NCBI GenBank assembly: GCA_964626495.1
Contig: CAZVFT010000028.1
Location: forward strand, 1 to 26,337
Direction: 5' to 3'
Length of the DNA: 26,337 nucleotides
Origin: JACNLN01 sp964626495
GTDB taxonomy: Bacteria; Fidelibacterota; Marinisomatia; Marinisomatales; CAZVFT01
The translations under genes and the position numbers were made by a program. Positions within the stretch are counted from its first letter, which is position 1; each line of letters begins with the position of its first letter. Of this stretch, positions 1 to 6,925 are shown one piece after another. The notes beneath the pieces are model-generated. The model saw only the letters and a program-made list of their open reading frames with translations, made no database searches and was not told where the DNA came from.

Positions 1-54
1 TAGAGCAGAGGACTGAAAATCCTTGTGTCGCTGGTTCGATTCCGGCCCGAGCCA
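1..54 (+). tRNA. tRNA-Phe (GAA), 5' end outside the window
   Basis: The window opens inside the D arm. An anticodon stem-loop follows: 5-bp stem with loop ctgaaaa, anticodon GAA in the usual place after U33. Next comes a T arm with the ttcgatt loop closed by a 5-bp stem (one G-U pair), then the 3' acceptor strand ccgagcc and discriminator A at 54. CCA is not encoded. The 5' acceptor strand and part of the D arm are missing, so this is partial only because of the window edge. Confidence 0.9.
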
Positions 55-252
55 CAGACTAATATAGCTACGTTTCACGTCGAGAAACAACCCACCTTAG
101 ACGTTGTTAATTTAAAGCTGCATTTGACGTATAAAAATCCCGATTGTATCAGATTCTATCAGATATTATGTAATAAAACGGGATACCGAATGGGATACCG
201 ACCCCACCACTAAACCTTTACAATCCCAGAATAATGTTCACTTGTTAATAAT
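55..252. other. gene-free stretch downstream of tRNA-Phe
   Basis: I see no supported gene. A 62-codon reading frame begins inside the tRNA and is not credible. The only structure is a short tandem direct repeat, gggataccg at 181-189 and again at 192-200. The same 9-mer occurs inverted near the right end of the window (26186-26194). No integrase gene or copy of the tRNA 3' end is visible. Confidence 0.5.
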
Positions 253-281
253 TTGTATGTTAACTAAATTTGTTATATATT
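253..281 (+). promoter_or_regulatory. sigma-70-like promoter for the MarR gene/operon
   Basis: TTGTAT at 253-258 and TATATT at 276-281 are separated by 17 bp, a good match to a housekeeping -35/-10 pair. Transcription would start near 288, inside the palindrome at 287-310. The host's sigma consensus is unknown, so this is a pattern call only. Confidence 0.4.
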
Positions 282-286
282 AAATC

Positions 287-310
287 AATTGAGTGTTAAA
301 CACACTAATT
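287..310. promoter_or_regulatory. candidate MarR operator (inverted repeat)
   Basis: The arms AATTgAGTGT and ACACTAATT are complementary apart from one unpaired G. The core gtgttaaacac (293-303) is a perfect palindrome around a central A. It lies at the predicted start of transcription and 14 bp before the MarR start codon, the usual place for MarR autoregulation. Binding by the encoded regulator is inferred from position. Confidence 0.4.
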
Positions 311-323
311 CGGTGCGATTTTT

Positions 324-767
324 ATGACTTCCATTAAACAAAGCACGGGTTTTTTAACTGTACGAACTGCAAGAAGTATGAAAAAGATGTTAGATGCACG
401 TCTGTCAGAATTTGGGGTGACATCTTCACAACATACAGTTCTAAGCACCCTTGCAGAAAACGATGGTTTATCTCTGTCCGAGATCGGTAAAAGGATCTAT
501 CTGGATAAACCAGCAATCACAGGACTTGCCGATAGGCTTGAAAAGGATGGGCTAGTAGAACGGCGACGCACTTCTGAGGATAGAAGAGTGATTCGCTTAT
601 ACCTCACAAAAAAGGGGCAAAACCTCCTCCAACGCTTTGAAAAAATCGCGACAGAAGTTGATCAGGACTTGGTTCAGGTTTTATCTTCAAGCGAATTAAA
701 TAAGTTTCGTGATATGTTAAATCGAATCTGGCGCAGTGCTAATATGGAACCAGATAATGAGCTTTAA
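324..767 (+). CDS. MarR-family transcriptional regulator
   Basis: This 147-residue protein has the MarR size and architecture: an N-terminal dimerisation helix, then a winged helix-turn-helix at about residues 35-100. The recognition helix region is around DKPAITGLADRLEKDGLV and the wing is ERRRTSEDRRVIRLYLT. A C-terminal helix completes the dimer interface. MarR proteins commonly sense aromatic acids or their CoA thioesters; BadR of Rhodopseudomonas palustris is a MarR regulator of benzoate genes. Here the gene sits 51 bp upstream of the benzoyl-CoA reductase genes in the same direction, so control of that operon and of itself is the natural inference. No clear Shine-Dalgarno precedes the ATG at 324. 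An in-frame ATG at about 378 would remove the first helix and is less likely. The effector cannot be read from sequence. Confidence 0.88.
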   Translation: MTSIKQSTGFLTVRTARSMKKMLDARLSEFGVTSSQHTVLSTLAENDGLSLSEIGKRIYLDKPAITGLADRLEKDGLVERRRTSEDRRVIRLYLTKKGQNLLQRFEKIATEVDQDLVQVLSSSELNKFRDMLNRIWRSANMEPDNEL

Positions 768-818
768 ATTTATTGCAGGTAATTTGAAAAATTATTCAGT
801 AAAAGGAGCTACTTAATA

Positions 819-1970
819 ATGGCTATTGAAAAATTCAAAGAATGGTACGATAATCGGCACGAATACCAACAGGAGTGGATAAAACAAACCAATGGTAAAA
901 TAGTGGGTTATTTCTGTACGTATGTTCCAGAAGAAATCTTTTACGCCTTTGATGTTCTGCCAATCAGAATTCTTGGATCGCACAATGTCCAGGATGTCAC
1001 GGAACCACATCTTTTTGCGATGTTCTGCCCGTTTTGCAGGGATGTGCTGGCACAGGGATTAAAAGGGAAATATGATTATCTGGATGGTATCATTCTTGCT
1101 CAATCCTGCCTTCATCTACGGCAAGCTTTTACCTCGTGGGATATTCACAGGAATCCCGGCTGGAGCTACTTCTTACCCATGCCGAACCACGTGCAAAGTC
1201 CAAGAGCGGTTCCCTTTCTTGTTGGAGAATACGAACTGTTAATTAAAAAGCTCGAAGACTTGACTGGAAAAAAGATTACAGACAGTGATCTTAATATGGG
1301 CATTGATGTCATGAACAGCGTTCGCCTTGTGATGAAAGAAATCTACGAGTTCAGGAAACAAGACTATCCACCTATCACCGGAGTCGAATCCATGTATATG
1401 ACCTGTTCCCAGTTTGTTACTGATGCTCGTGAATGGTTACCAGTGGCAGAAGAAGTCAAAGAGGAATTAATAATTAGGAAGTTGGAAAGGGATCCGGGCA
1501 AAAGGCTTCTCCTTGTGGGAAGTGAAAATGATGAAATCGAGTTCATCCAGATGGTGGAGACGTTGGGTGAGCGAGAATCTATTGGAGCCACTGTCGTGAT
1601 CGAAGAACACTGTACCACTACCAGATATTTCTGGGATGAAGTGGAATCTTCCAATGGTGATCCGCTAAAAGCAATCGCAAAGCGTTATGTATCCAGAACT
1701 CCCTGTCCCTCAAAGGATTGGCCACAGAGAAGCCGACTCAAAAGAATCCTGAAGTTTGCCAGGGATTTCAATGTTGATGGAGCCATTGTGATACAGCAGA
1801 AGTTCTGTGACCCGCATGAAATGGATATTCCATTTGTACGAAAATTCCTGGAAGATAACGGAATCCCTACATACTTCCTTGAATTCGATGTAACTACGGC
1901 AGTCGGACCATTTTCGATCCGCGTTCAGGCATTTCTTGAAACTCTGGAGGCAGAAGACGACCTTTTTTAG
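819..1970 (+). CDS. bzdN: benzoyl-CoA reductase subunit C (BzdN/BcrC)
   Basis: This is one of the two substrate- and cluster-binding subunits of ATP-dependent class I benzoyl-CoA reductase, which dearomatises benzoyl-CoA to cyclohexa-1,5-diene-1-carbonyl-CoA in the cytoplasm. The 383-residue length matches BcrC/BzdN (about 380-386). It belongs to the HgdB/BcrC D-component family. Diagnostic sites are FCTYVPEE (Cys33), FCPFCRD (Cys70, Cys73), AQSCLHLRQ (Cys97) and a C-terminal QQKFCDPHE; the first cysteines are likely [4Fe-4S] ligands. A strong ribosome site, aaaggag (802-808), supports the ATG at 819. bzdO follows after 31 bp. The bzd rather than bcr label rests on the sizes of the two ATPase subunits downstream. 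A reductase for another aryl-CoA is possible, but Dch, Had and Oah in the window favour benzoyl-CoA. Confidence 0.93.
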   Translation: MAIEKFKEWYDNRHEYQQEWIKQTNGKIVGYFCTYVPEEIFYAFDVLPIRILGSHNVQDVTEPHLFAMFCPFCRDVLAQGLKGKYDYLDGIILAQSCLHLRQAFTSWDIHRNPGWSYFLPMPNHVQSPRAVPFLVGEYELLIKKLEDLTGKKITDSDLNMGIDVMNSVRLVMKEIYEFRKQDYPPITGVESMYMTCSQFVTDAREWLPVAEEVKEELIIRKLERDPGKRLLLVGSENDEIEFIQMVETLGERESIGATVVIEEHCTTTRYFWDEVESSNGDPLKAIAKRYVSRTPCPSKDWPQRSRLKRILKFARDFNVDGAIVIQQKFCDPHEMDIPFVRKFLEDNGIPTYFLEFDVTTAVGPFSIRVQAFLETLEAEDDLF

Positions 1971-2001
1971 GAATACAATTTTGATTTAGGAGAAACAACA
2001 G

Positions 2002-3327
2002 ATGGCAGAATATCAAACCGAACCTTTGAAATGCTGGCAGAAAGCCAAAGAATTACGAAATAATTATTATAAGAATTACGTAAAAGTTAGAGATAATGGT
2101 GGTCTACGCTGGATGGGAAGCGCTTGGGCGTTCGATGCTGTACCAGCCGGTTTGGGCAAAGATGTTTACTGTATTACAGGCGAGCCCTATGGTGCCAGTT
2201 GTGCTTTTGATAAACCACTATCAGCGCAATTTATGAAAGCCGCTGAGAACTTCGGTTTTGCCAGAGATCTTTGCGCCTATATGCGAAATTACTGGGGTTC
2301 TATCCTAACGAATGAATTTGCTTTTGGCGGTAAGCACCCCAGGGCGGATTTCGGGTGGAGTCAGCACATCTGCTGTTCGCACGCCAAATGGTATCAGAAT
2401 GCCTGTGAACTTGAGGGTGGAAATGTTCCTCTATTTGTCGTGGATGTCGGTGCTGGCGCTTATCCACCTTTTGAACCTGAGATGTATGAACACCGGGTTA
2501 AGTATGTTGCCGACCAATTGATGGATGGAATTGAATGGCTGGAAAAAGTAACGGGCAGGAATTTCAACGATGAACTATTTCTGGAAGCAGCCTGGAATGA
2601 CATTCGCTCTACCAACAAATGGGCTGAAATTTGTATGCTCAATAGGAACGTTCCTGCTCCACTGGATGAAAAGTCCATTTATTCTTTATACGTTTTCGGA
2701 GTATTGCAGAAGTCAAATGGGGAATTCGCTGACTTCTACGATGAGCTTTACGATGAAGTCAAAGATCGAGCGGATCGTGGGATAGCCGCAGTTCCCAATG
2801 AGAAAATCCGCTGGATGAGTGATACCCAGCCGCCGTGGGGATTTCTGAAAATCTACCGTTATATGGAAACGTGGGGAGCGGTATCTGTTGGTTCGCTTTA
2901 TACTTATGGATTGACAGGTATGTGGCTCTACGATGAAAAAAACAATGATTTAAAGCCTAGACCGCTCCCCCCAGCAAAACCCAGAACGAGACAAGAGGCA
3001 TGCATGATGCTGGCTGACTGGCACTTGAGCAAACCCGAGTATCAACATTTTTATCATCCTGAGTATAAAACGAAGATGATGGACGCTATCGCCAAAAATT
3101 GGAAATGCGACGGGATAATCCTGCATTACAATCGTGGGTGCGAAGGACTATCCGTCGGGATTGCAGAAAACCGCCTGGGTTTGATAAAGAGAGGGAACAA
3201 AGTTATGACTTATGAAGGTAATATGGGTGATGAACGGGAGTTTGACGAATCAGCAACCATAAACCGCATAGACATTTTCTTGGAGACTCTGGGACTACAG
3301 AAACCAACAAATTTAAAAGTGCTTTAA
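2002..3327 (+). CDS. bzdO: benzoyl-CoA reductase subunit B (BzdO/BcrB)
   Basis: This is the second catalytic subunit of class I benzoyl-CoA reductase. At 441 residues it matches BcrB/BzdO (about 438-449). It is a paralogue of the upstream subunit in the HgdA/BcrB family. Cysteines in typical positions include CITGEPYGASC (Cys57, Cys67), Cys91 and the pair HICCSHAKW (Cys124-Cys125). Near the C terminus is HYNRGCEGLSVG. The heterodimer BzdN-BzdO is known to hold [4Fe-4S] clusters and the benzoyl-CoA site. The ribosome site taggagaa lies about 10 bases before the ATG. The gene ends about 1 kb before bzdP, an unusually large gap for this operon; see the DUF559 region. Confidence 0.93.
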   Translation: MAEYQTEPLKCWQKAKELRNNYYKNYVKVRDNGGLRWMGSAWAFDAVPAGLGKDVYCITGEPYGASCAFDKPLSAQFMKAAENFGFARDLCAYMRNYWGSILTNEFAFGGKHPRADFGWSQHICCSHAKWYQNACELEGGNVPLFVVDVGAGAYPPFEPEMYEHRVKYVADQLMDGIEWLEKVTGRNFNDELFLEAAWNDIRSTNKWAEICMLNRNVPAPLDEKSIYSLYVFGVLQKSNGEFADFYDELYDEVKDRADRGIAAVPNEKIRWMSDTQPPWGFLKIYRYMETWGAVSVGSLYTYGLTGMWLYDEKNNDLKPRPLPPAKPRTRQEACMMLADWHLSKPEYQHFYHPEYKTKMMDAIAKNWKCDGIILHYNRGCEGLSVGIAENRLGLIKRGNKVMTYEGNMGDEREFDESATINRIDIFLETLGLQKPTNLKVL

Positions 3328-3350
3328 TAAATGTCTCTTCACCTATCAGT

Positions 3351-3391
3351 TGAAAACCTACAAGCCATTCGGGCGCCTAACCGGTTTTTTT
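3351..3391 (+). terminator. weak terminator-like hairpin after bzdO
   Basis: gaaaacc (3352-3358) can pair with ggttttt beginning at 3383, and a run of seven T follows directly. The loop is long (about 24 bases), with a minor inner stem. It could attenuate transcription between bzdNO and bzdPQ, but the stem is short and AT-rich, so confidence is low. Confidence 0.25.
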
Positions 3392-3410
3392 GAGTAAGGA
3401 AGGAGAAAAT

Positions 3411-3620
3411 ATGGAAAAGTTTGTTTGTGTGATATTGAATGAAATCATCAGAAATGGTCAGCAAAGGAAGATTAAAGCTCTAAGACCTCCCCTTTTCCCC
3501 TCTGTACAGACCGGGGACATAGGTAACAGTTTTTTTAATATGATTTCCTTCAATAATCGGAGATTCAAAAGGTCGGTATTTGACCTTCTCCCCCTTGAGG
3601 CATGTCAGGCTCCCGACTGA
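3411..3620 (+). CDS. small uncharacterised ORF with strong ribosome site
   Basis: A 69-codon frame starts with MEKFVCVILNEI and is preceded by aaggaaggagaaaat, one of the best ribosome sites in the window. The second half runs through repeat-like DNA (cctccccttttcccctc, then a possible IS-end fragment), so its C-terminal sequence is probably not functional. I recognise no domain. It may be a genuine short peptide gene or the severed start of a gene broken by the DUF559 insertion. Confidence 0.25.
   Translation: MEKFVCVILNEIIRNGQQRKIKALRPPLFPSVQTGDIGNSFFNMISFNNRRFKRSVFDLLPLEACQAPD
3501..3529. mobile_element. possible insertion-sequence end remnant
   Basis: The stretch around gtacagaccggggacatag resembles, from memory, terminal sequences of IS481-type elements. 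Its first nine bases (gtacagacc, 3504-3512) recur exactly inverted at 4236-4244 (ggtctgtac), flanking the DUF559 gene. No transposase is present. This could be a relic of an insertion or coincidence. Confidence 0.25.
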
Positions 3621-3648
3621 GGGGAGAATAAAAAGAGGGGATGATACA

Positions 3649-4002
3649 ATGTCAAAGTCAAGGAAGATAGCTTTAGCTCGAAGTTTCAGGAAAAAACCAA
3701 CTGATGCTGAGTATAAATTGTGGGGACATCTCCGAGGAAAACAGCTTGGGGGACTAAAATTCAGGAGACAAGTTCCGATAGGTGATTACATTGTAGATTT
3801 CGCCTGTCTTTCTAAAAGGGTCGTAGTTGATGTTGACGGTGAAAACCATACACTTAGGAGAGAAGAGGATAAAATAAGGGATAGGAAAATTGAGAGTGAA
3901 GGATTTAAGGTGATAAGGTTCTGGAATAGTGAAGTATTCGAAGATGTTGATGGAGTCCTTAATATTATTTGGAAAGAATGCGGAGGTGAAAGTGTTGAAT
4001 GA
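3649..4002 (+). CDS. DUF559 protein, PD-(D/E)XK endonuclease-like
   Basis: This 117-residue protein matches the DUF559 family throughout. It has LRGKQLGGLKFRRQVPIGDY near residues 28-47, then IVDFAC, the acidic core VVVDVDGENH, and a final KVIRFWNSEVFEDVDGVL. The fold is related to very-short-patch-repair-type and restriction-like nucleases; the Asp residues in DFAC and DVDGENH would be the metal ligands. Biological function is unknown. The ATG at 3649 follows aagagggg (3633-3640), which is why I prefer it to an earlier in-frame codon at 3580. The gene has no link to aromatic metabolism. It separates bzdO from bzdP and is flanked by hairpin-forming repeats, so it looks like a transferred or selfish insertion. 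Confidence 0.85.
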   Translation: MSKSRKIALARSFRKKPTDAEYKLWGHLRGKQLGGLKFRRQVPIGDYIVDFACLSKRVVVDVDGENHTLRREEDKIRDRKIESEGFKVIRFWNSEVFEDVDGVLNIIWKECGGESVE

Positions 4003-4017
4003 TCACCCTCACCTTCA

Positions 4018-4115
4018 CCCTGTGGAATATGAATCAATGTTTATCAAATCACACAACCAATTTCATTTCCAATTTTTTCGATTTATGTGGGTAATTAAGT
4101 ATTTATTCCACAGGG
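4018..4115. repeat. inverted repeat downstream of the DUF559 gene
   Basis: ccctgtggaata (4018-4029) is the exact reverse complement of tattccacaggg (4104-4115), a 12-bp stem with a 74-base spacer. It begins 16 bases after the DUF559 stop codon and could mark an element end or form a large RNA hairpin. Confidence 0.6.
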
Positions 4116-4125
4116 TAAATCCTCT

Positions 4126-4141
4126 TCCGCCAGCTGGCGGA
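4126..4141. repeat. perfect 16-bp palindrome
   Basis: tccgccagctggcgga is fully self-complementary. The flanks cctct and gagagg extend the pairing imperfectly. It is GC-rich against AT-rich surroundings and looks like a dispersed palindromic repeat, not a regulator site. Confidence 0.6.
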
Positions 4142-4374
4142 GAGAGGAGATTTACAAAGGCATCGATTATTAGAAAGTATGCAAGTATAACCGTTCGGTT
4201 GATCTCACGCTGGTACCTTATCCCTGTACAGGGGTGGTCTGTACTTGCCAAACCTACCTACCAATCAAGAAGGATGCCAAGATGGAGGTTGTTCAAAAAC
4301 AAGTCCGTCAGAAGCCGGACAGGATTACCCACAATAATGAGTGATGAACCATAAACTTCAAACAGGGAGGAAAA
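4142..4374. other. gene-free stretch before bzdP
   Basis: Only out-of-context reading frames cross this region, and none resembles a known protein. It contains the palindrome ccctgtacaggg near 4222-4233 and the inverted 9-mer ggtctgtac at 4236-4244. The last bases carry the bzdP ribosome site. It is probably debris from the same insertion as the DUF559 gene. Confidence 0.4.
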
Positions 4375-5148
4375 ATGATAGTTGCCGGTATTGAATGTGG
4401 GGCGAAAAACACCAAAACAGCAATCATGGAAGACGGTCAGATTTTAGGTAAGGGCTCTGTGTTGACAGGTTTCGATCAAATGAAAGCCGTTACTGGATCC
4501 CTTGAGGCAGCCATAGAAGCGGCTGGCGTTTCGAGAGATGATATCGAGAAGTTTGTTGGAACCGGATCAGGAAAGGAATCCATTGTTATGGCTGATAATA
4601 TGATCAATGACATCAATGCCATGGCAAAAGCGGCAAACTTTCTTTTTCCCAGCTGTCGGACGGTTGTAGATGTGGGTGCTGAGGAAGGTAGAGCTGTCAA
4701 GATTGATGAAAGTGGTACTGTGATAGATTTTGCCATCAATGAAAAGTGTGCCGCAGGTGCCGGTTCATTTATCGAAGCTATGAGCAGAGCTCTTGAAGTG
4801 CCGTTGGAAGAGATGGGTCCTCTTGCTTTGACATCGGATAAGAAGATTCCTATGAATGCTCAGTGCGCCATTTTTGCTGAATCGGAAGTCGTCGGATTAA
4901 TCCATGCGAAAATAAAAATTAAAGACATAAGCAAAGCCATTCACGATGCAATGGCAAGCCGTATTGTATCTATGATCCGACGCGTTGGCGTTAACAAGGA
5001 TGTGGCTATGATTGGTGGTGTAGGGAGAAATCCGGGTTTTGTAGAAGCAATGCGACGGGAGTTGAATCTGGATGAAATATTTATTCCAGAGGGACCGGAA
5101 TACGGAGCGGCAATTGGTGCTGCTATTGCTACGATGGGAAAAAATTAA
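4375..5148 (+). CDS. bzdP: benzoyl-CoA reductase ATPase subunit (BzdP; BcrD-like)
   Basis: This is one of two ASKHA-fold ATPase subunits that couple ATP hydrolysis to electron transfer from ferredoxin into the reductase. The 257 residues fit the HgdC/BcrD class. The phosphate-1 motif is GIECGAKNTKTA near the N terminus. The bridging [4Fe-4S] ligands are expected at Cys125 (EKCAAGAG) and Cys164 (NAQCAIFAES). A glycine-rich adenosine motif, MIGGVGRNPGF, follows. Where the sister subunit has the usual GGQD, this one has VVDVGAEEGRAV, a substitution also typical of BcrD. The excellent ribosome site gggagg lies six bases before the ATG. bzdQ begins 22 bp after its stop. Assignment to P rather than Q is by gene order and the GGQD difference. 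Confidence 0.88.
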   Translation: MIVAGIECGAKNTKTAIMEDGQILGKGSVLTGFDQMKAVTGSLEAAIEAAGVSRDDIEKFVGTGSGKESIVMADNMINDINAMAKAANFLFPSCRTVVDVGAEEGRAVKIDESGTVIDFAINEKCAAGAGSFIEAMSRALEVPLEEMGPLALTSDKKIPMNAQCAIFAESEVVGLIHAKIKIKDISKAIHDAMASRIVSMIRRVGVNKDVAMIGGVGRNPGFVEAMRRELNLDEIFIPEGPEYGAAIGAAIATMGKN

Positions 5149-5170
5149 AATATTCAAACAGGAATTTGAT

Positions 5171-6058
5171 ATGACAGTAGAAAAAAAACAGGAATTCTGG
5201 AAATGGACAGAATCTAATTGGAATAATCCCGATATCAACTGGAAGGATGCTGAATTCATAACGGTAGGGATAGATGTCGGCTCTGTCAGTTCACAGGCAG
5301 TAATTGCAACGGATGGAGAAATTTTTGCATACGGCAATATGCGTACAGGTTCCGACAGTCCGAACAGCGCACGAAACGCTCTCAATTTTGCGCTTGAAAC
5401 TACCGATATGCCCGAAGACAGGATGGACTATTGCATCGGAACTGGCTACGGCAGGGTGAATGTACCATTTGCTGACAGAACCATCACGGAAATCGCCTGT
5501 CACGCCAGAGGTGCAAACTTCATCTACGGTTCAGAAGTTCGGACAGTCCTAGATGTGGGCGGACAGGATATCAAAGCTATCCAGTGTGATGAAAGAGGGA
5601 AAGTATTAAATTTCCTGATGAACGATAAATGTGCAGCGGGAACAGGGCGCGGGATGGAAGTATTTGCAGACCTTCTGGGCGTTCCAATCACAGAAGTCGG
5701 CGACAGGTCTTTTCAGATCGAAAATGAACCTGAACCCGTATCCAGTACCTGCGTGGTCTATGCCAAATCTGAAGCAACCGGACTGTTACGCAAGGGCTGG
5801 ACTACCGAAGAAGTACTTGCGGCTTACTGTCGCGCTATGGCTGAAAGGATTTATTCACTTGTAGAGAGAATCGGCGTTACGCCTGCATTTGCAGTAACCG
5901 GCGGAATGGCAAAGAACCGCGGCGTGATGGAACGGTTAATGCCTATGGTTGGGATTGACCGAATGGAAACGGAATGGGATACTCAAATTGCAGGTGCTGC
6001 CGGCGCTGCGCTTTTCGGATATGCTCTCTGCAAAAAAGGAAAGGGAAGAAAAAAATAG
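5171..6058 (+). CDS. bzdQ: benzoyl-CoA reductase ATPase subunit (BzdQ)
   Basis: This is the partner ATPase/activase subunit. From the ATG at 5171 (ribosome site aggaa just upstream) it has 295 residues, close to BzdQ (about 300) and far shorter than the roughly 438-residue BcrA of Thauera. That size is the main reason to call the enzyme bzd-type. The open frame extends upstream into bzdP, but that extension would overlap bzdP by 77 bp and lacks family similarity. After a 28-residue leader come TVGIDVGSVSSQ (phosphate-1), CHARGANF, VLDVGGQDIKA, NDKCAAGTGRGMEV with Cys154, SSTCVVYAKSEA with Cys194, and AVTGGMAKNRGVMERL. The two cysteines should contribute half of the cluster bridging the P-Q dimer. 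Confidence 0.9.
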   Translation: MTVEKKQEFWKWTESNWNNPDINWKDAEFITVGIDVGSVSSQAVIATDGEIFAYGNMRTGSDSPNSARNALNFALETTDMPEDRMDYCIGTGYGRVNVPFADRTITEIACHARGANFIYGSEVRTVLDVGGQDIKAIQCDERGKVLNFLMNDKCAAGTGRGMEVFADLLGVPITEVGDRSFQIENEPEPVSSTCVVYAKSEATGLLRKGWTTEEVLAAYCRAMAERIYSLVERIGVTPAFAVTGGMAKNRGVMERLMPMVGIDRMETEWDTQIAGAAGAALFGYALCKKGKGRKK

Positions 6059-6386
6059 CACGTTCTATTCATCAGGGCTCGCCAAAGGGCCTCTCCGTTG
6101 CCGGAACGGCTAGGACTACGGACTCCCCGTGGCGGGACGCCCAGGGCCGAGGCCCACTAAGGCGCTACGACACAAAGTGTTCAAAATATGATAGTTATGA
6201 TAATCGTTCAAAAGAATATATTCGACCAAGCTTCATCTCTAACCTCTCAGCTATCCAGATTGGTCGGTGGCAGGCGGGACAGATGCTTAAGCCCTTTATT
6301 TTTCCCATCGGGATTCCTTATGGAACAAATACTCTTCGTGACTTTGTGTCTTTGTGGCAAATTATTAAAAATAGAAAGGTAATCTT
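6059..6386. other. gene-free gap with a GC-rich structured block and repeat arms
   Basis: I see no gene. 6075-6170 is markedly GC-rich. It contains ccgtt-gccgg-aacgg, a short hairpin, and outer arms gggcct (6087-6092) and aggccc (6150-6155). It is followed by a left-arm copy of the cacaaag repeat (6162-6177) and, at 6334-6360, a right-arm copy (ctttgtgtctttgtggc) that ends 26 bases before the ferredoxin start. It might be a non-coding RNA or an inserted repeat unit. Confidence 0.45.
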
Positions 6387-6677
6387 ATGTTAGCCAATTA
6401 TGGATATAAAGATGCATCAGGTGATTTTTTCATAACCATTGATACAGACAAGTGCGACGGCTGCGGTGACTGTGTACCCGCTTGTCCGGTTCAAGTGTTT
6501 GAAGTGGTAGACGAAGACCCAAATGATCCGTTTCGGGACGTACCTGTTGCTGTGGTCACAGATGAGAAAAAGAAAAAATTGAAGTATGAATGCAATCCCT
6601 GTAAACCTCCCTCTCATACACCTCCGTTACCCTGTGTGGAATCCTGTAAAGAAAAGGCAATTTCTCATTCTTGGTGA
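6387..6677 (+). CDS. 2[4Fe-4S] ferredoxin, probable electron donor to benzoyl-CoA reductase
   Basis: This 96-residue ferredoxin has an N-terminal canonical motif CDGCGDCVPACP (Cys23, 26, 29, 33). Its second cluster site is unusual: Cys69, Cys72, Cys83 and Cys87, with an 11-residue proline-rich insertion between the second and third cysteines. A 35-residue acidic linker separates the sites. Its place directly after bzdNOPQ matches bzdM of Azoarcus, so its likely role is to carry low-potential electrons to BzdPQ. Reduction could come from the Kor enzymes or the flavoprotein encoded next. Ribosome site aaagg lies about six bases before the ATG. Confidence 0.85.
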   Translation: MLANYGYKDASGDFFITIDTDKCDGCGDCVPACPVQVFEVVDEDPNDPFRDVPVAVVTDEKKKKLKYECNPCKPPSHTPPLPCVESCKEKAISHSW

Positions 6678-6925
6678 ATGTGGTAAGAGGTATGAGGTAT
6701 AGGGTAAAAGGTATATGGTGAATGAGGAGAAGAAATTGGTTAATTCATCAGCCACAAAGTCACGATGACACAAAGTATTTATTGATAGAGTGTTACATAG
6801 AAAAAGAGTGGATGAGTTGTTATCTTAATTTCGTACATATCAGTGAATACATATCAATATCTCTTCGGGTCTTGGTGCCTTCGCGGCGAATTATCCAAAT
6901 GATATGCGAAACGTGAGTGAAATAG
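6678..6925. repeat. intergenic inverted-repeat unit
   Basis: A ggtatagggtaaaaggtat-type stretch (6681-6720) is followed by a left arm gccacaaagtcacgatgac (6751-6769, continuing to 6775) and a right arm beginning cttcgggtcttggtgcc (6863-6890). The arms are roughly complementary. No gene is visible. This is the same repeat family as in other gaps of the cluster. Confidence 0.55.

Noticed and set aside
25..213. 62-codon frame starting inside tRNA-Phe
   Set aside because: The start lies within the tRNA T arm region and the translation shows no protein-like pattern.
3929..4354. 141-codon frame overlapping the end of the DUF559 gene
   Set aside because: It overlaps a well-supported gene and runs through palindromic repeats; no domain or ribosome site.
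5072..5170. Longer start for bzdQ overlapping bzdP
   Set aside because: The extra 33 residues have no family similarity and would overlap bzdP by 77 bp; the ATG at 5171 has a ribosome site and gives the expected length.
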